Shown: positions 32,600 to 42,917 of the stretch, piece by piece | Layout of the letters: each line of letters starts with the position of its first letter | How positions within the stretch are numbered: position 1 is the first letter of the stretch | Assembly (NCBI GenBank): GCA_014925825.1 | Contig: JACGCK010000316.1 | Span: 1 to 43,247 of the forward strand | DNA: 43,247 nucleotides | Direction of reading: 5' to 3' | DNA from: Pholiota molesta | Taxonomy: Eukaryota; Basidiomycota; Agaricomycetes; Agaricales; Strophariaceae | Program-made: the position numbers and the translations under genes | The notes under the pieces: model-generated | What the model saw: only the letters and a program-made list of their open reading frames with translations | Databases searched by the model: none | Told to the model about the DNA's origin: nothing

Positions 32600-33378
32600 T
32601 TCAGCCTCGAAGCCTCTGGATTCGATCTAATTGGATCGTCGTCGAGTTCTGGTAAGTCGAATGGGACAGTCACGTCGGATATGCCCTTCTTCATTGCAAT
32701 GATAACATCGCTGTTGGCGTGGGCTAACTCGCCGACGGGGTCTTGCATTTCTGGTGGCTCCCATAGGGACTGTTCGTATGTTCTGTGCAATCCCATCAAC
32801 TAAGTCTCGTATGAATATAGTTTGGCGTTCATGGTTGTCGACAGCGGTGCTGGTGGGAGAGTGAATAAGGGATGGCATCGATGGGGATGGAGTGATATTG
32901 GGATCTTCTGGTTCCGAGTCTGAGTCAGAGTCACTGATGACGATCACTTCACGGGTGATTGGGATTGGGGTGTCGGGGAGCGGGGACCTGGTTCTGGCGA
33001 TTCGGGAGGAGTGACAAAATATTCTTCTGTTTCTGGGAGAGCCACATTGTGATTTGGGTCGTATGGAGGGGAATCGAGTGAGAGAGGAGTGTAGAAGAAA
33101 GGAGCGGTAAACTCTGGGATCGACGTAGAAAGAAGGTAGTCGTAGTTATCGCTGGCCATTTGTTTGACTCTTTCATATTCATGGCGGGTATTTTCGAGCA
33201 TTCGTTTGACTCTTTCGTATTCGCGGAGGGTGTTTATTCCATGGGCATCGATGTTGAACTGGAGTTGTACGGCCCGAATGAGTTCGGGTTGAGAGTCGGG
33301 AATGTAGCTGAGGAGTCGTCGTTGGTCTTCGGCATCGTAGGTTATGGTGGTGAATTGTCCGTAGTTCAAGTTCTCCAT
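32600..33378 (-). pseudogene. Extra 3' ORF of the chromovirus with acidic region and CCHC zinc knuckle
   Basis: Downstream of the chromodomain and before the 3' LTR lies a further coding region. It starts MENLNYGQFTT at 33378 and runs 144 codons, with an alpha-helical charged segment (EYERVKRMLENTRHEYERVKQM) and a Pro/Ser-rich tail. It then overlaps a second frame through GTGATCGTC at about 32947 that encodes ISDSDSDSEPEDP and, near 32690-32650, the zinc knuckle CYHCNEEGHIRRDC followed by Arg-rich residues. The two frames look like one protein of about 245 residues split by a one-base shift. Some gypsy elements of mushrooms carry such a third ORF; I know no assigned function. Nucleic-acid binding is inferred from the knuckle. 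Confidence 0.6.
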
Positions 33379-33673
33379 GGTCGACTAGTTGGGTTGCGAT
33401 TTCGATGAGGATATCAGAGAGGAGACGGCCTTTTTAAGCTGTTTGAACGACCGTTTGACTGTGAGGGTGCGTTTTGGTGAGCCAGGCACGTTGAGTAGGT
33501 GAGGTGTCTGCGGAGTTGGTGTGATTGATCTTCTATTGGGGGTGGGAGTGGCGTTTCGAACTTTGGCACTGGTGGTATTGGCAGTGGGAGATTTAGGAAA
33601 TAGCGCGCAGCATCGCGTGCATAGTAGTGGATATCATTGTCTTCTTCTTCAGGATTGTGATCGATTATCTTTT

Positions 33674-34135
33674 TCAATTTGATTGGTTCCATGCTGACGT
33701 CCTGATCGCAGTTGTCGTTTCGGGGCATGCTGTGTGATGGGTGTGCTCGTTGGTACTCGTCGAGAATATCTTGGGCGTTCTTGAATGATGTGGCAGTCTG
33801 CCACGTGTTTTCGGAGTTGGATATCCGACCCATTTGACTTGATATTCCCATTTGTTGCCTCGTGATCGATGTCGTAAGATCTTCTCGATTTCGTATTCTG
33901 CTTCACCATCGACAATGTCTGGTCTGGGGTTGTGATTGTGTTTTCCATATATATCGTTCTCGATGTAAGGTTTCAGAAGGATGGCATGGAAGTTATCGTG
34001 TAGTTTCCATCCAGGATCGAGTTTGAGCTTGTATGTCAGTTGATTTGGATAGGCTTTAAGGATTTCGCATGGTCCAATTCTTGGGGTTTCAGTTTCTTGT
34101 TGTCCATCGTTTTCAGGTTCTTCGTTGATAACCAT
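33674..34135 (-). pseudogene. Integrase C-terminal and chromodomain region
   Basis: Begins with PRIGPCEILKAYPNQLTYKLKL and WKLHDNFHAILLKPY, the GPY/F-type integrase C-terminal module. EAEYEIEKILRHR and WEYQVKWVGYP follow, the first half of a chromodomain with aromatic residues in place. A frameshift near 33830 moves the rest (SENTWQTATSFKNAQDILDEY) into the frame of 33414-33851. Chromodomains of chromoviruses guide integration to heterochromatin marked by histone H3 methylation; this is known for the group and not shown here. Confidence 0.85.
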
Positions 34136-35472
34136 ACGAGATCTCCTTCCTTGAATGGTTTGAAGCCGTCTTGCTTCTTTCGTTCAGCCATCTTTGCCCG
34201 TGCGAATTCATGTGCTGCTAGGGCTTCATTTCTGTCTTGTTCTAGTTTCTTGTGTCGTTCTTCTACTGATGGGAATTTCGTATATTGGTAGGGAAGAGGG
34301 TAGGTTTTTGGCGTTGATCCATACATGAGTTCAAATGGGGTGTGTTTCCTGTCTGCATGTCTTCGATTGTTATGTGTGAATTCGACAAGTTTGATATTGT
34401 CAAGCCATGTTTCTGGGTTATTGGAGCAGTAGATCGATAGATATGCTTCAATTTCTTGGTTATATCGTTCTGTCGTTCCATCACTTTGTGGGTGATAAGC
34501 CGTCGATAGGAAGGAATCCGTTCCTAATGTCTTCTTTAGGAGTTCTCTAAATGCTCTTGCTGCAAATTGGGGTCCTCTGTCTGATGTGATTGAGTCTGGG
34601 CATCCAAATCTTGAGTATAGGTTGTCCAATAGAAGTTGTGCGGTGGTTTCTTCATCGATGTTTTTGGAACAAGGGATGATAATTACCCCGTTCGTATGGC
34701 GATAGTCCACTATCGATAAAATTGAGTCGAATCCTTGGATTGGTGGGAGGTCGGTTAAGAAATCCATGGAGCAATTAGCAAATGGTCTTGTGTCAACTGC
34801 TTTCGGGGTTGGTTGCAATGCAGGGTTTGCAGGATGTCTATCGATTTTAAATTGTTGACATAGGGGGCATCCTTCCACGTATTTCTTGATGTAGTTTCGC
34901 ATTTGTGGCCAGAAATAATGTTCTCGGATTGCATTGAAAGTTTCGAGTTCTCCTGGATGTCCTGCTGTTCTTGAGTCGTGGTATCGTCGTGTGATTTCTC
35001 TTCTAAGTTGTCCATCATTTGGAATATAGACTTTGTTTTTGAAGAAGAGGACATTTCGTCCTTTAAATTCTTCCACTCTCCAGTCATGGAGTGCGTTCTT
35101 TAGTTCTGTCGGTCCCTCTTTCTTGAGAGCTTCAAGTGCTATTGTTGCATCGGTGTCGTAATTTTTTGAATTTGCGATCTTGTCTTGTAGATCCAGATCG
35201 ATCATATTCACGAATAATCGTTCGGGTAACATTGTGACATCGTCATTGTCGTTATCAGTGGTGGGAATGTGATCTGCTCTTCTTGATAGTAGATCTGCGA
35301 TGATCATTTGTGCCCCGGGTTTGTGTACAAGGTCTATATCAATTCCGACAGGGTTTGTGTCCATCTCGCTTGTCGTCTGTTGAGTTTTTGTGGTGACCTC
35401 CAGTAGGTTAGATTTTTGTGGTCTGAGTATATCCGTGTGGTATGTCGTCCTCCTTGGATAAAGTGTCGCCAT
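34036..35472 (-). pseudogene. RNase H end plus integrase of the chromovirus
   Basis: The 478-codon frame starts in the RNase H tail (HKPGAQMIIADLLSRRADH). The integrase follows: a zinc-binding HHCC module (YHDSRTAGHPGE..GCPLCQQFK) and the catalytic core with Asp in CSMDFLTDLP, Asp in ITSDRGPQF and Glu in QSDGTTERYN. The linker to the GPY/F module then runs out of frame near 34050. The first ~45 residues are out of register. The D,D,E catalytic set is complete. Confidence 0.88.
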
Positions 35473-35965
35473 GCTTCAAGTGCGCGAATCATGGCAAGCA
35501 GTTCTCGGTCATATACTTCATAGTTCCGTTCGGTTTCAGAAAATGTTTTTGATAAGAATGCAACTGGGTGTCTGGATCCATTGGTGTCGGTTTGTGTTAG
35601 AACGGCTCCATATGCATATTTGGAGGCGTCACATTCTATTTGGAATGGTCTGGTTTGATCTGGCATTGCTAATACGGGTTCTTCGGTGAATTTCCGTTTT
35701 AGCTTTCAAATGCTTGGTTTCGTGCTGGTGTCCAGGCAAATGGTTCATTCTTCCTTAAGAGTTCATGCAGTGGTTGTGCGTGTTTTGAGTAGTCTTTGAT
35801 GAATTTCCTATAGAAGTTTCCAAATCCTAAGAATGATCGTACATTCTTGACTGTTTTTGGTGTCGGCCATTCCTTGAGTCCTTGGAGTTTGGCTGGGTCC
35901 ATTGCAATGTGTCCTTCTTTAAGGATAAGCCCAAGGTATTCGATGGATGTGACGCAAACAAGCAT
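35334..35965 (-). pseudogene. RT connection and RNase H of the chromovirus
   Basis: The upper frame (35965-35699) carries [27 protein letters not shown] and [16 protein letters not shown], the RT connection region. The lower frame (35666-35334) carries FQIECDASKYAYGAVLTQ, VAFLSKTFSETERNYEVYDRELLAMI and IYSDHKNL, the RNase H with its Asp/Glu/Asp residues. A frameshift separates them near 35695. Confidence 0.88.
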
Positions 35966-36432
35966 TTTTCTGGTTTCAGGAATAGATCATTTTCTTGTAG
36001 GATCTTTAATACTCGTTTCGTGAGTTCTTTCAGGTGATCTTTAGTTTGTGAAAAGATCAGGATATCATCCATGTAGACGATAACAAATCCTTCAAGGATC
36101 AGTTCTCGGAATATTGAATCCATAAAGGCTTGAAATGTAGCTGGACTGTTATTCATTCCAAAGAACATGACTGTTGGTTCGAAGAGTCCTCGGTTGGTTT
36201 TGAAGGCAGCTTTCCACTCATCCCCCTTTTTGATGCGGATGTTGTTGTATCCCCATCGTACATCGAATTTTGTGAAATATTTCGGTTTCTTGTTTCCTAT
36301 TTTGTCGATGATTTCTGAGATTAAAGGGAGTGGATATTGGTTTCGGATTGTTCCTTCATTTAGTTTGCGATAATCTTGGACAGGTCTAAGCTTTCCGTCT
36401 TTCTTCTTTATGAAGAAGAATGGGGATGCCAT
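35827..36432 (-). pseudogene. Reverse transcriptase core of the chromovirus
   Basis: Motifs are [38 protein letters not shown] (first catalytic Asp), [12 protein letters not shown] and [12 protein letters not shown], with the catalytic YMDD at residues 120-123 of this frame. [10 protein letters not shown] marks the end of homology in this frame; the rest continues in the next one. The 36408-36755 frame upstream holds the linker to the protease. All catalytic Asp residues are present. Confidence 0.9.
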
Positions 36433-36751
36433 TGGAGATTTTGAAGGTCTGATATATCCTTTCTTGGTTTGTTCTTCAATAAAATTGTCGAGTTCTTTTT
36501 GTTCTTCTGGGGATAGATTGTAGATTTTGCAATCTTTCGGTTTGAAATCTGGTTTGAGATCAATGGCATGATCCCAAGGTCGTCGGGCTGGGAATCGGTC
36601 TGAGGATTCTTTCGGAATATGTCCAGGAATTTGTGGTATTCCTTTGGGATCTGTTGTTCGATTGGTATATCATCTTTCTTGATGTTGTGTCTTTCAGCCA
36701 ATTCCTGTGTGATTGTTCTAATTTGAACTTTATCGTTAATTTCGTCTTCGT

Positions 36752-37296
36752 TCAATTCTGCTTCCAGTAGATTGATGAGGATTGGGTGTTTCTGCGGTTT
36801 TGAGAACCGGCTATTCTTCGATTTTGATCTGGGATCCAGGTTTTTTCTGCAGCATTGTGTGCTGGCTTATCTTGAATTTTGGGCTGGGTTCCAGCGTCTT
36901 CTTTAGTTTGTTTCCAGGATATCTCTCCTGTTTTCCAGTCGATCATTGGGTTATTATGTCGGAACCATGGTAGTCCAAGATGATTTTTTGTTTTCCTAGT
37001 CCAGTGATGTAGAATTTCTCCCATGTTTGTTTTCCTCCAATGGTGGTTAGGAGTTTCACATAATGGGTGATCGTTCCTTTCTTGTTCTTTGTTCCATCTA
37101 CATTGTAGACATCGATTGGTTGCATGGGAATTTTAGTGATTCGTTTCTTTTGGACATAGTCACTGTCGATAAAATTTCCGGTGGCTCCTGTGTCTCCAAG
37201 AGCTTCATCTCTGACGATTTTCGAATTGCGCTGCAATTGAAGCGAAAGTGGGATATATATAGATTTGCGATCCAGTCGCGCAGTAACTACAGACAC
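36752..37296 (-). pseudogene. Aspartic protease region of the chromovirus
   Basis: The retropepsin active site reads ALGDTGATGNFID near residues 31-43 from 37296. The characteristic end FYITGLGKQKIILDYHG follows, and LGLPWFRHNNPMIDWKTGEISW is completed in the next frame (37024-36752), showing a shift near 36960. It processes the gag-pol polyprotein. Protease follows gag by about 45 bp. Confidence 0.85.
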
Positions 37297-37340
37297 AATA
37301 TTCAGTACAAGAGGCCATGACGTCAGTACATGCCTCTTCT

Positions 37341-38560
37341 TTAAAAATCCAATCCTTCATCATCATTGTCTTTTGTGGATTCAGGTGGTCCCGGACGGAA
37401 CCCTTCATCGTACAATTCATCTCGCTGTTCATCTGTCATGGATCGGATGGCTTGCACCATCTCCTTTCTGGTCCATTTGCGAGGTTCTTGTCGCTCCTCG
37501 TAGGAGCGTGTGTAAGGGCGTGTGGGAGCGGCTGTGGTCTTCTTTTCATCCATGCGGCGGTAGTCGGTCTTCTTCGAGTCTGGACAATTGCGACCGATGT
37601 GGCCTCGTTTGTGGCACTTAAAGCATAGTCCATTTTTGAAATGGTCATCGCGTTCTTTGTCCGTCAGGACTCTGTCAATTTCCATGGGTTCCCCCATGTA
37701 CCTTTTCGGGGCGCCGGTTTCGTCTTCGTCTCGGGCCGATAGTAATAATTGCCACTGTCTTTGCCTCTGTCCGAGTATGGCCTTGTCTGCTGTTGACGAC
37801 GGTTGTGGTTGTCATCAAAATTCATGCGTCTTGCAGCATTATCGGCGGTGATAGCATGGTCCTGAGCTCTCGTAATGTAGAGACTTCTGGCCACATGCTA
37901 ACTCGGTATCGTATGTCTCGGGGAAGGATCGTTCGAATTTGCGCATGAGGTCTGTGTTGGATTCAATTCCAGCACGCGCGGCCAATGTATTGAATCTGGC
38001 AACATGGTCTTCAGCTTTTCCATTCTCCATCCAGAGAGTGTCGAGTTCCTGTAGGGGCGGTTCGTGCTGTGTTTGCTGAAAAAAAGGTTTTCTTGACTTC
38101 TTTTTCAAAGTCTTCAAATTTTCCTAGATCATATATTTTTGAACCTGAGGTGCTCTTCTTCTTTTGTCTGCTAAAAAGGAGTTTCTCCATTGAAGCGCTC
38201 CACCCTTGGTCATGTAGCTGAGAACCCAGGCAATGATATCTTGGTCATCAAGGTTTTTATGGGCGTTGGCGAGTATGTATAGCTCCACACTTTGCCAGAA
38301 GTGTTCGAACTTGGCTCGGTTCCCATTGTAGGGTCTGGTTCCTTGTGTTTGAGCCCCTTCTTTTCCGTCGAGGGTTCTACTTGGGACATAGGTTGAACCT
38401 GACTGTTTTCTTCTGTTGGGAATTCAAGGTTTTGGAGCTGCTGAGTGAGGTTTTCTTCGGTTTCTTCTGCGATCGCAGATTGATACGGTTCTGTCGATTG
38501 ACTACTGAATGAGCCGGGTGTGGCAGTAGTGGTTGTTGATGATTGGCTGGCGAAGTTGGT
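37341..38560 (-). pseudogene. Gag of the chromovirus with zinc knuckle
   Basis: Three or more frames make up gag. The capsid-like core around 38190-38335 reads FEHFWQSVELYILANAHKNLDD and WVLSYMTKGGALQW. Next come DTLWMENGKAEDHVARFNTLAARAGI (about 37960-38060), SLYITRAQDHAITADNAARRMNF (about 37820-37890) and the nucleocapsid knuckle CFKCHKRGHIGRNC (about 37590-37630), followed by an acidic C-terminus ending at 37341. The N-terminal part (about 38350-38560) is Ser/Thr/Gln/Glu-rich. Frameshifts lie near 38115, 37890 and 37690. Confidence 0.85.
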
Positions 38561-38790
38561 CTAGAAAACGGAAGTATCGGTAGGAATGGTTCGTTTGGAA
38601 AAAATGAGTCGTGTTCAGCTGTGTTCGTCGGATTCGGGTGGTAAAGATTGAATTTCCAAAAGGGGATGTTGGGTTATACTGGGGTGATTCCGAGGCCAGT
38701 CGGAATAGTCGGGGATGTCGGTCGGGTCCGTGGTGGTCGATTGGGTTGGCTGCCGTTGGTATTGGCGAGCCGGATTGGATCTCAATCTTT

Positions 38791-39195
38791 TGTTAAGACT
38801 TCGAGCCTAACACGTGTAGATGATCTATTGATAGATATCCACGTGTGGCAAACAGTCTTAGGGACTCTGAGTGAGACGCACTAAACACTAAGGCTTGTCG
38901 TAGCCTTGAAGATGCTTATGTGGTCGAGCAAAGAGTTTAGAGAAGAGAACAATCGAATAAAGATTGAGATGGGGAATTCTACAAGGTATTCCTACAATAT
39001 TTATACTATAGGGTAGTGGCTATGCATTACCCATGAAACACGTATCAGTCTCTGGCTAATCGTTCGTATGAAACGTATTGTTCGTATGAAAACATGTATG
39101 AGAGATGGACACGTATCAGAGAAATGAAAGGGGGCGCAGTCCGCAGTTGATAAGGGAGATGAAAAAGAGGAGGATGCGGCGAGGCAATCATAACA
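38791..39195 (-). repeat. 5' LTR of the chromovirus
   Basis: 405 bp, partner of 32184-32589, with the same TG..CA ends. As the upstream LTR on the element strand it would hold the promoter. The internal sequence that follows it (AAAGATTGAGATCC on the element strand) is where a primer-binding site would be expected, but I cannot match it confidently to a tRNA 3' end. Confidence 0.92.
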
Positions 39196-39225
39196 GAAAA
39201 TAGAGTCCATGGAGTCGACATTCAA

Positions 39226-39925
39226 CAATACTCTCCAGAGCGCACATGCCATATACCTACTTTGGATCCTGGACATGCAACTAGTAGTACTGTACCATTG
39301 CAAATTGTTCGTCCGGGGGTGGGACACGGACATGGTGGACGAAATTTTGTCTTCGGCCAACGCTGAGGCAGCCTGGGACATGCCAAAATTTCGGCCACAG
39401 CAAAAAAATTTGCACGCGTTCTCACCAAAAAATTAATGAAAAATTTGCTTTTTTGTCCTCATATTGGGTTCAATTAAAGCAATTTTGGTCATGTTTTTTA
39501 TGTTTACACAATTTTGCATGTATTCAGACCAAAATCACATTTCGGCCAGACCCCGGGACACATTTTGCCTTCGGCCAGGCCATCCGGGACAAGGACAAAT
39601 GTCCAATTTCGGCCACATCCACTGGCCTCGGGACACGGGACGGACGAACAATTTACAATGGTACAGTACACCTGTTGCACGTCTGCCGGCTTTCGCGCTG
39701 CGTGGCAGCGGCGCGGTGTCTGCTCGACACTACGGCAAGGACCCAATTTCCATAGTATATACTTGGGCAGTGTGCACTCTTCCTTTTAAATTTTTGAGTA
39801 TGAGTGGTGGTAGTGATGGCGGGCATCGGACATTTCCATGCTGTACCATTTTTTTCTTCTTTGATCACATTGGATGGAGCATCGCATCGCATATATCGCA
39901 CAGCCGTACTTCGCAAAAGCACAGA
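39226..39925 (+). repeat. Duplicated segment, copy 1 (with a MITE inserted)
   Basis: Matches 42582-42917 in direct orientation from CAATACTCTCCAGAGCGC through GGCAGTGTGCACTCTTCC to about GCCGTACTTCGC. It differs from that copy mainly by substitutions, a few short indels and the 377-bp MITE at 39290-39666. It encodes no recognisable protein. It may be a duplicated promoter region or a remnant of another repeat. Confidence 0.75.
39290..39666. mobile_element. TA-flanked MITE with CTGTACCATTG ends, empty site known
   Basis: The ends CTGTACCATTGCAAATTGTT and, on the other strand, CTGTACCATTGTAAATTGTT are TIRs of at least 25 bp, extending into CGTCC. TA flanks them at 39288-39289 and 39667-39668. 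The related copy of the host segment at 42640-42660 reads GCTAGTACTACTCCTGTTGC, with a single TA and no insert, which is direct evidence for a TA target. The interior has CGGCCA motifs like the MITE at 16057. Confidence 0.92.
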
Positions 39926-42581
39926 CACACGTGGGTCTAGGGGGCATCTGCTCGCATCAGCGTTCGCGTGTTGTGCGCAGACTCTCCTGATTGGGGAACT
40001 TCCACGGAATCTGCGCATTTGGCGAATTCAACGAGAGCGGAGTCAAGATCGTGCGGTACTTTCCCTTTCAGATCGACATGTAATGTATCGCTCATCGTAT
40101 GTCCTGACGGATTTTGCTCCATTATATCGAGTACTACCTGTTGGGTCTGGAAACGAGAGGTACATGTGGCCGACGAATGATTATTTCTATGGATGTAGCT
40201 ACCACAGTAACACATTCATTACTCGCGACAAAATTTGATTTCTGCATATCTGCTGCCGTGCATGAGCTTGGCTAGCGGCCATTGGACATGCCCATCTCCT
40301 CGCTGAATGTATATTCTGAGGATGAGGTTCGAATGTCAAATCATCAGCGATAGTTTTTCAAACAGCAACAGACGACCACGAACCCTGGCCACAGCGCAAA
40401 TACGCAGCAGAAAACGTTGAAGAATTGAGGCGAATCTCAACCCCTCCTGCGGTATCAGTCCTCCCCACCTTAGTATAATATTGCGACGCCGTTAAGACGA
40501 TAGACATCCCACAAACACAGCGGGCCGATATCCCTCCGTGCGCACGGTCCATATCACTCGTTCGTTCTTGCTCATACCACGAACATCTGGTTCCACCTAA
40601 GCCCCCACTTAGAATACGGATGTTCAATATAATGCGCTACGATTACAATTCAAAACGGATCGCTGGTTCATACTCGATGTACGCCGATACGGTTAGCTGA
40701 ATATCTGTCGCGAAGATAGGCTTTGGAGAAGAAATGGTTCGTATTGAGGATTTGACGGCACCTCATATTCGAGATTCGGGATACACTCACGCCAGCAGAA
40801 AAGATTAAGTAGTTTCTGTGATAGTTTCTGCAACAACTTTGCCCGACACTAAACGACGCTAGACATCCATGCACCCGCCAACAGCCAAGGTGTACGTCGG
40901 CTCAAGCAATCCGGGATATTACTTGACGCACAGCGTCCGCGCCAACTTCGCGTGTGTAGAGAACGAACACATGGAGTCTGCCATCGTGGCCGTCCGCACC
41001 AAGGTGTGCGATGGACGATTCTCACCAACGATTCTCGCGAACAAAGACGCGTACTCACGAACAGAGCAAAAAAAAAAACAAAAGCACGCGACGCGCGAAA
41101 GAAACCTGCAATGACGGTAATCCTTTATGGACGAACGTCTGCGCCGTTCAACGGGGCATGCGCATCAACACACTTGCACCCCCACAGCCACGTATCAGAA
41201 TTGCTCTCGTTCTCGTGCGCACGAGTCACTGTCAACCACCAAGAACAGCACAGCCAATGGTCGGAAGACATATCGCTAAGATGGTCGGAAGACATATCGC
41301 TAAGAGGATCAGGACCATTTCTCTGCGATGGGCTGCTACACACTTTAGCGCCGGACATTGGCCGGGTACACGCAGTGTGGTACATGCAGTGTTGCCTTGC
41401 TACACGAAATATCACGGCTTTGCCCCTGAGCTTGTGTGTCCGTCTCCCAAGCCAGCTGGACCCGTCGAGTTAAAAGTGCGAAGGATGTCAATACAGCATG
41501 TCCAAGCGTCATACACTGCAATCTCCACTAGCAGCGCGGCGTCCATCGCAGAGGAGTGGACCCATTCCCACCCCAACGGTACCAGGGGGAGGCGACCCTC
41601 TTGGTCTTCAACGCGCTCCGAGCTCGCTCTTCAAGAACACAAGACGTGATGTCCTACAACAGGTACGCACTGCGTCTGATACGCCGCATCTGGTACTTGG
41701 AAAAGCCCTCGTGCGCGTTGGTCAGGCGGGATGGTGAAGAGAACGAAGGTAACGGCGCCGTGCCCAGATCGGAGAGAGCGAGGGAAGATGGAAACCAATA
41801 GAAAACACAACGAGATGAAAACGACTTGACCTTAAGAGTGACACTCACTTCCGAGTGCGGGATGCACGTCCGTAGACTATTTCACTGCCATGTAAAGGCC
41901 TTGGCACTGCCGAACCCACCGTGCCGTCATCGCCATCCAATCGAGCCAGAAAAGACACCTGGAGTGCGTGTCGTAGCTGAGATGCACATAAGTCAGCGAC
42001 GTTTGAAGTATAAGGCGAGGAGAATACCTCTGGTGAAGGACGGAACGAACGTGACATCGACCTGAGCGCCCGACAAAGCGAGACAGACGATCAGCAGTGT
42101 GGACTCCATCGCCGCTCTGAAAGGTCATGGAAGGAGCGAGGTAGGTGATGAGATGCAACTGGCTCTCGCATCATCGTCTCGCAAGCGGAACATCGAATGA
42201 GCCCAAGACACAGAGGTAAGTACGTGAGGATGCAGGAGACAAGAGAGAGAAAATCCGCTCCGGAACACCCCGAAATCAACGGCCCGATATCTCTGATTGC
42301 GCACGGTCCACCCTGCCGCAACTTGCAAGCCACATTCACTTTCTCATATCACACCCACCTAAACCCCCACTTTCAGCTCGTCTGCGGCCAGCAGCTCTAC
42401 TCCCTCTTGCGAACAGTATCTTGCACACGGATCCGCACAATCCATCGCCTACCTATCAAACACGAAGTACGGCGATAGCCCAATCAGATATGTGTTCCTG
42501 ACCAGTAAATCCAGGGGATAGAAGTTGAGTGGCCTGTTCATCGATCATCCTCTATACCAGTCCCTCTGCGCATTTCCCTAC
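39926..42581. other. Region without a recognised gene
   Basis: Balanced composition with several open frames but no family I recognise. The most protein-like ones are 40869-41114 (+, starts MHPPTAKVYVGSSNPGYYL) and the overlapping 41011-41649 (+), which includes an in-frame 24-bp duplication. Segments near 40525-40560 and 42285-42320 share CGATAT..TGCGCACGGTCCA, suggesting an old partial duplication that parallels the two copies at 39226 and 42582. A spliced host gene cannot be excluded. Confidence 0.35.
41257..41304 (+). repeat. Perfect 24-bp tandem duplication
   Basis: The unit ATGGTCGGAAGACATATCGC plus TAAG occurs twice in direct succession without mismatch. A multiple of three keeps the overlapping + frame (41011-41649) open. 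Perfect identity implies a recent slip. Confidence 0.9.
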
Positions 42582-42917
42582 CAATACTCTCCAGAGCGCA
42601 CATGCCCACTTATATACCTACCTTGGATCCTAGACGTGCAGCTAGTACTACTCCTGTTGCACGTCTGCCACTTTCGCGTTGTGTAGCAGCGGCGCGGTGT
42701 CGACGGTCTACTTACTCGACACCACGGCAAGGACCCAATCTCCATAGAATATACCTGGGCAGTGTGCACTCTTCCTTTTAAATTTTCGAGTATGAATGGT
42801 GGTGGTGATGGCGGGCATCGGGGCAATTTTCCGTGCTGTACCATTTTTTTTCTTTGATCACATCCATCGGATGAGGCATCGCTTCGCCTGCGGCCGTACT
42901 TCGCCAAATACACGAAC
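42582..42917 (+). repeat. Duplicated segment, copy 2 (no MITE)
   Basis: Direct copy of 39226-39925 without the MITE; the empty TA target is at 42649-42650. It contains a short extra stretch (GACGGTCTACT) relative to copy 1. It is followed by a possible promoter. Confidence 0.75.

Larger units (their letters stand above)
32184..39195 (-). mobile_element. Ty3/gypsy chromovirus with both LTRs
   Basis: Two direct ~405-bp LTRs (32184-32589 and 38791-39195), each TGTTAAGAC..ATAACA, bound gag, protease, RT, RNase H, integrase and chromodomain in gypsy order on the - strand. A purine-rich CCGGAGGTAA lies directly inside the 3' LTR. The coding region is split among many frames although each domain is well conserved. 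Five-base flanks differ (TAGGT left, GAAAA right), so no target duplication supports a simple insertion. The left LTR lies only 12 bp upstream of the copia ATG. Confidence 0.92.

Noticed and set aside
40869..41114. 81-codon frame starting MHPPTAKVYVGSS as a gene
   Set aside because: Reads plausibly but matches no family I know, lacks supporting context and overlaps other open frames; left as a remark only.
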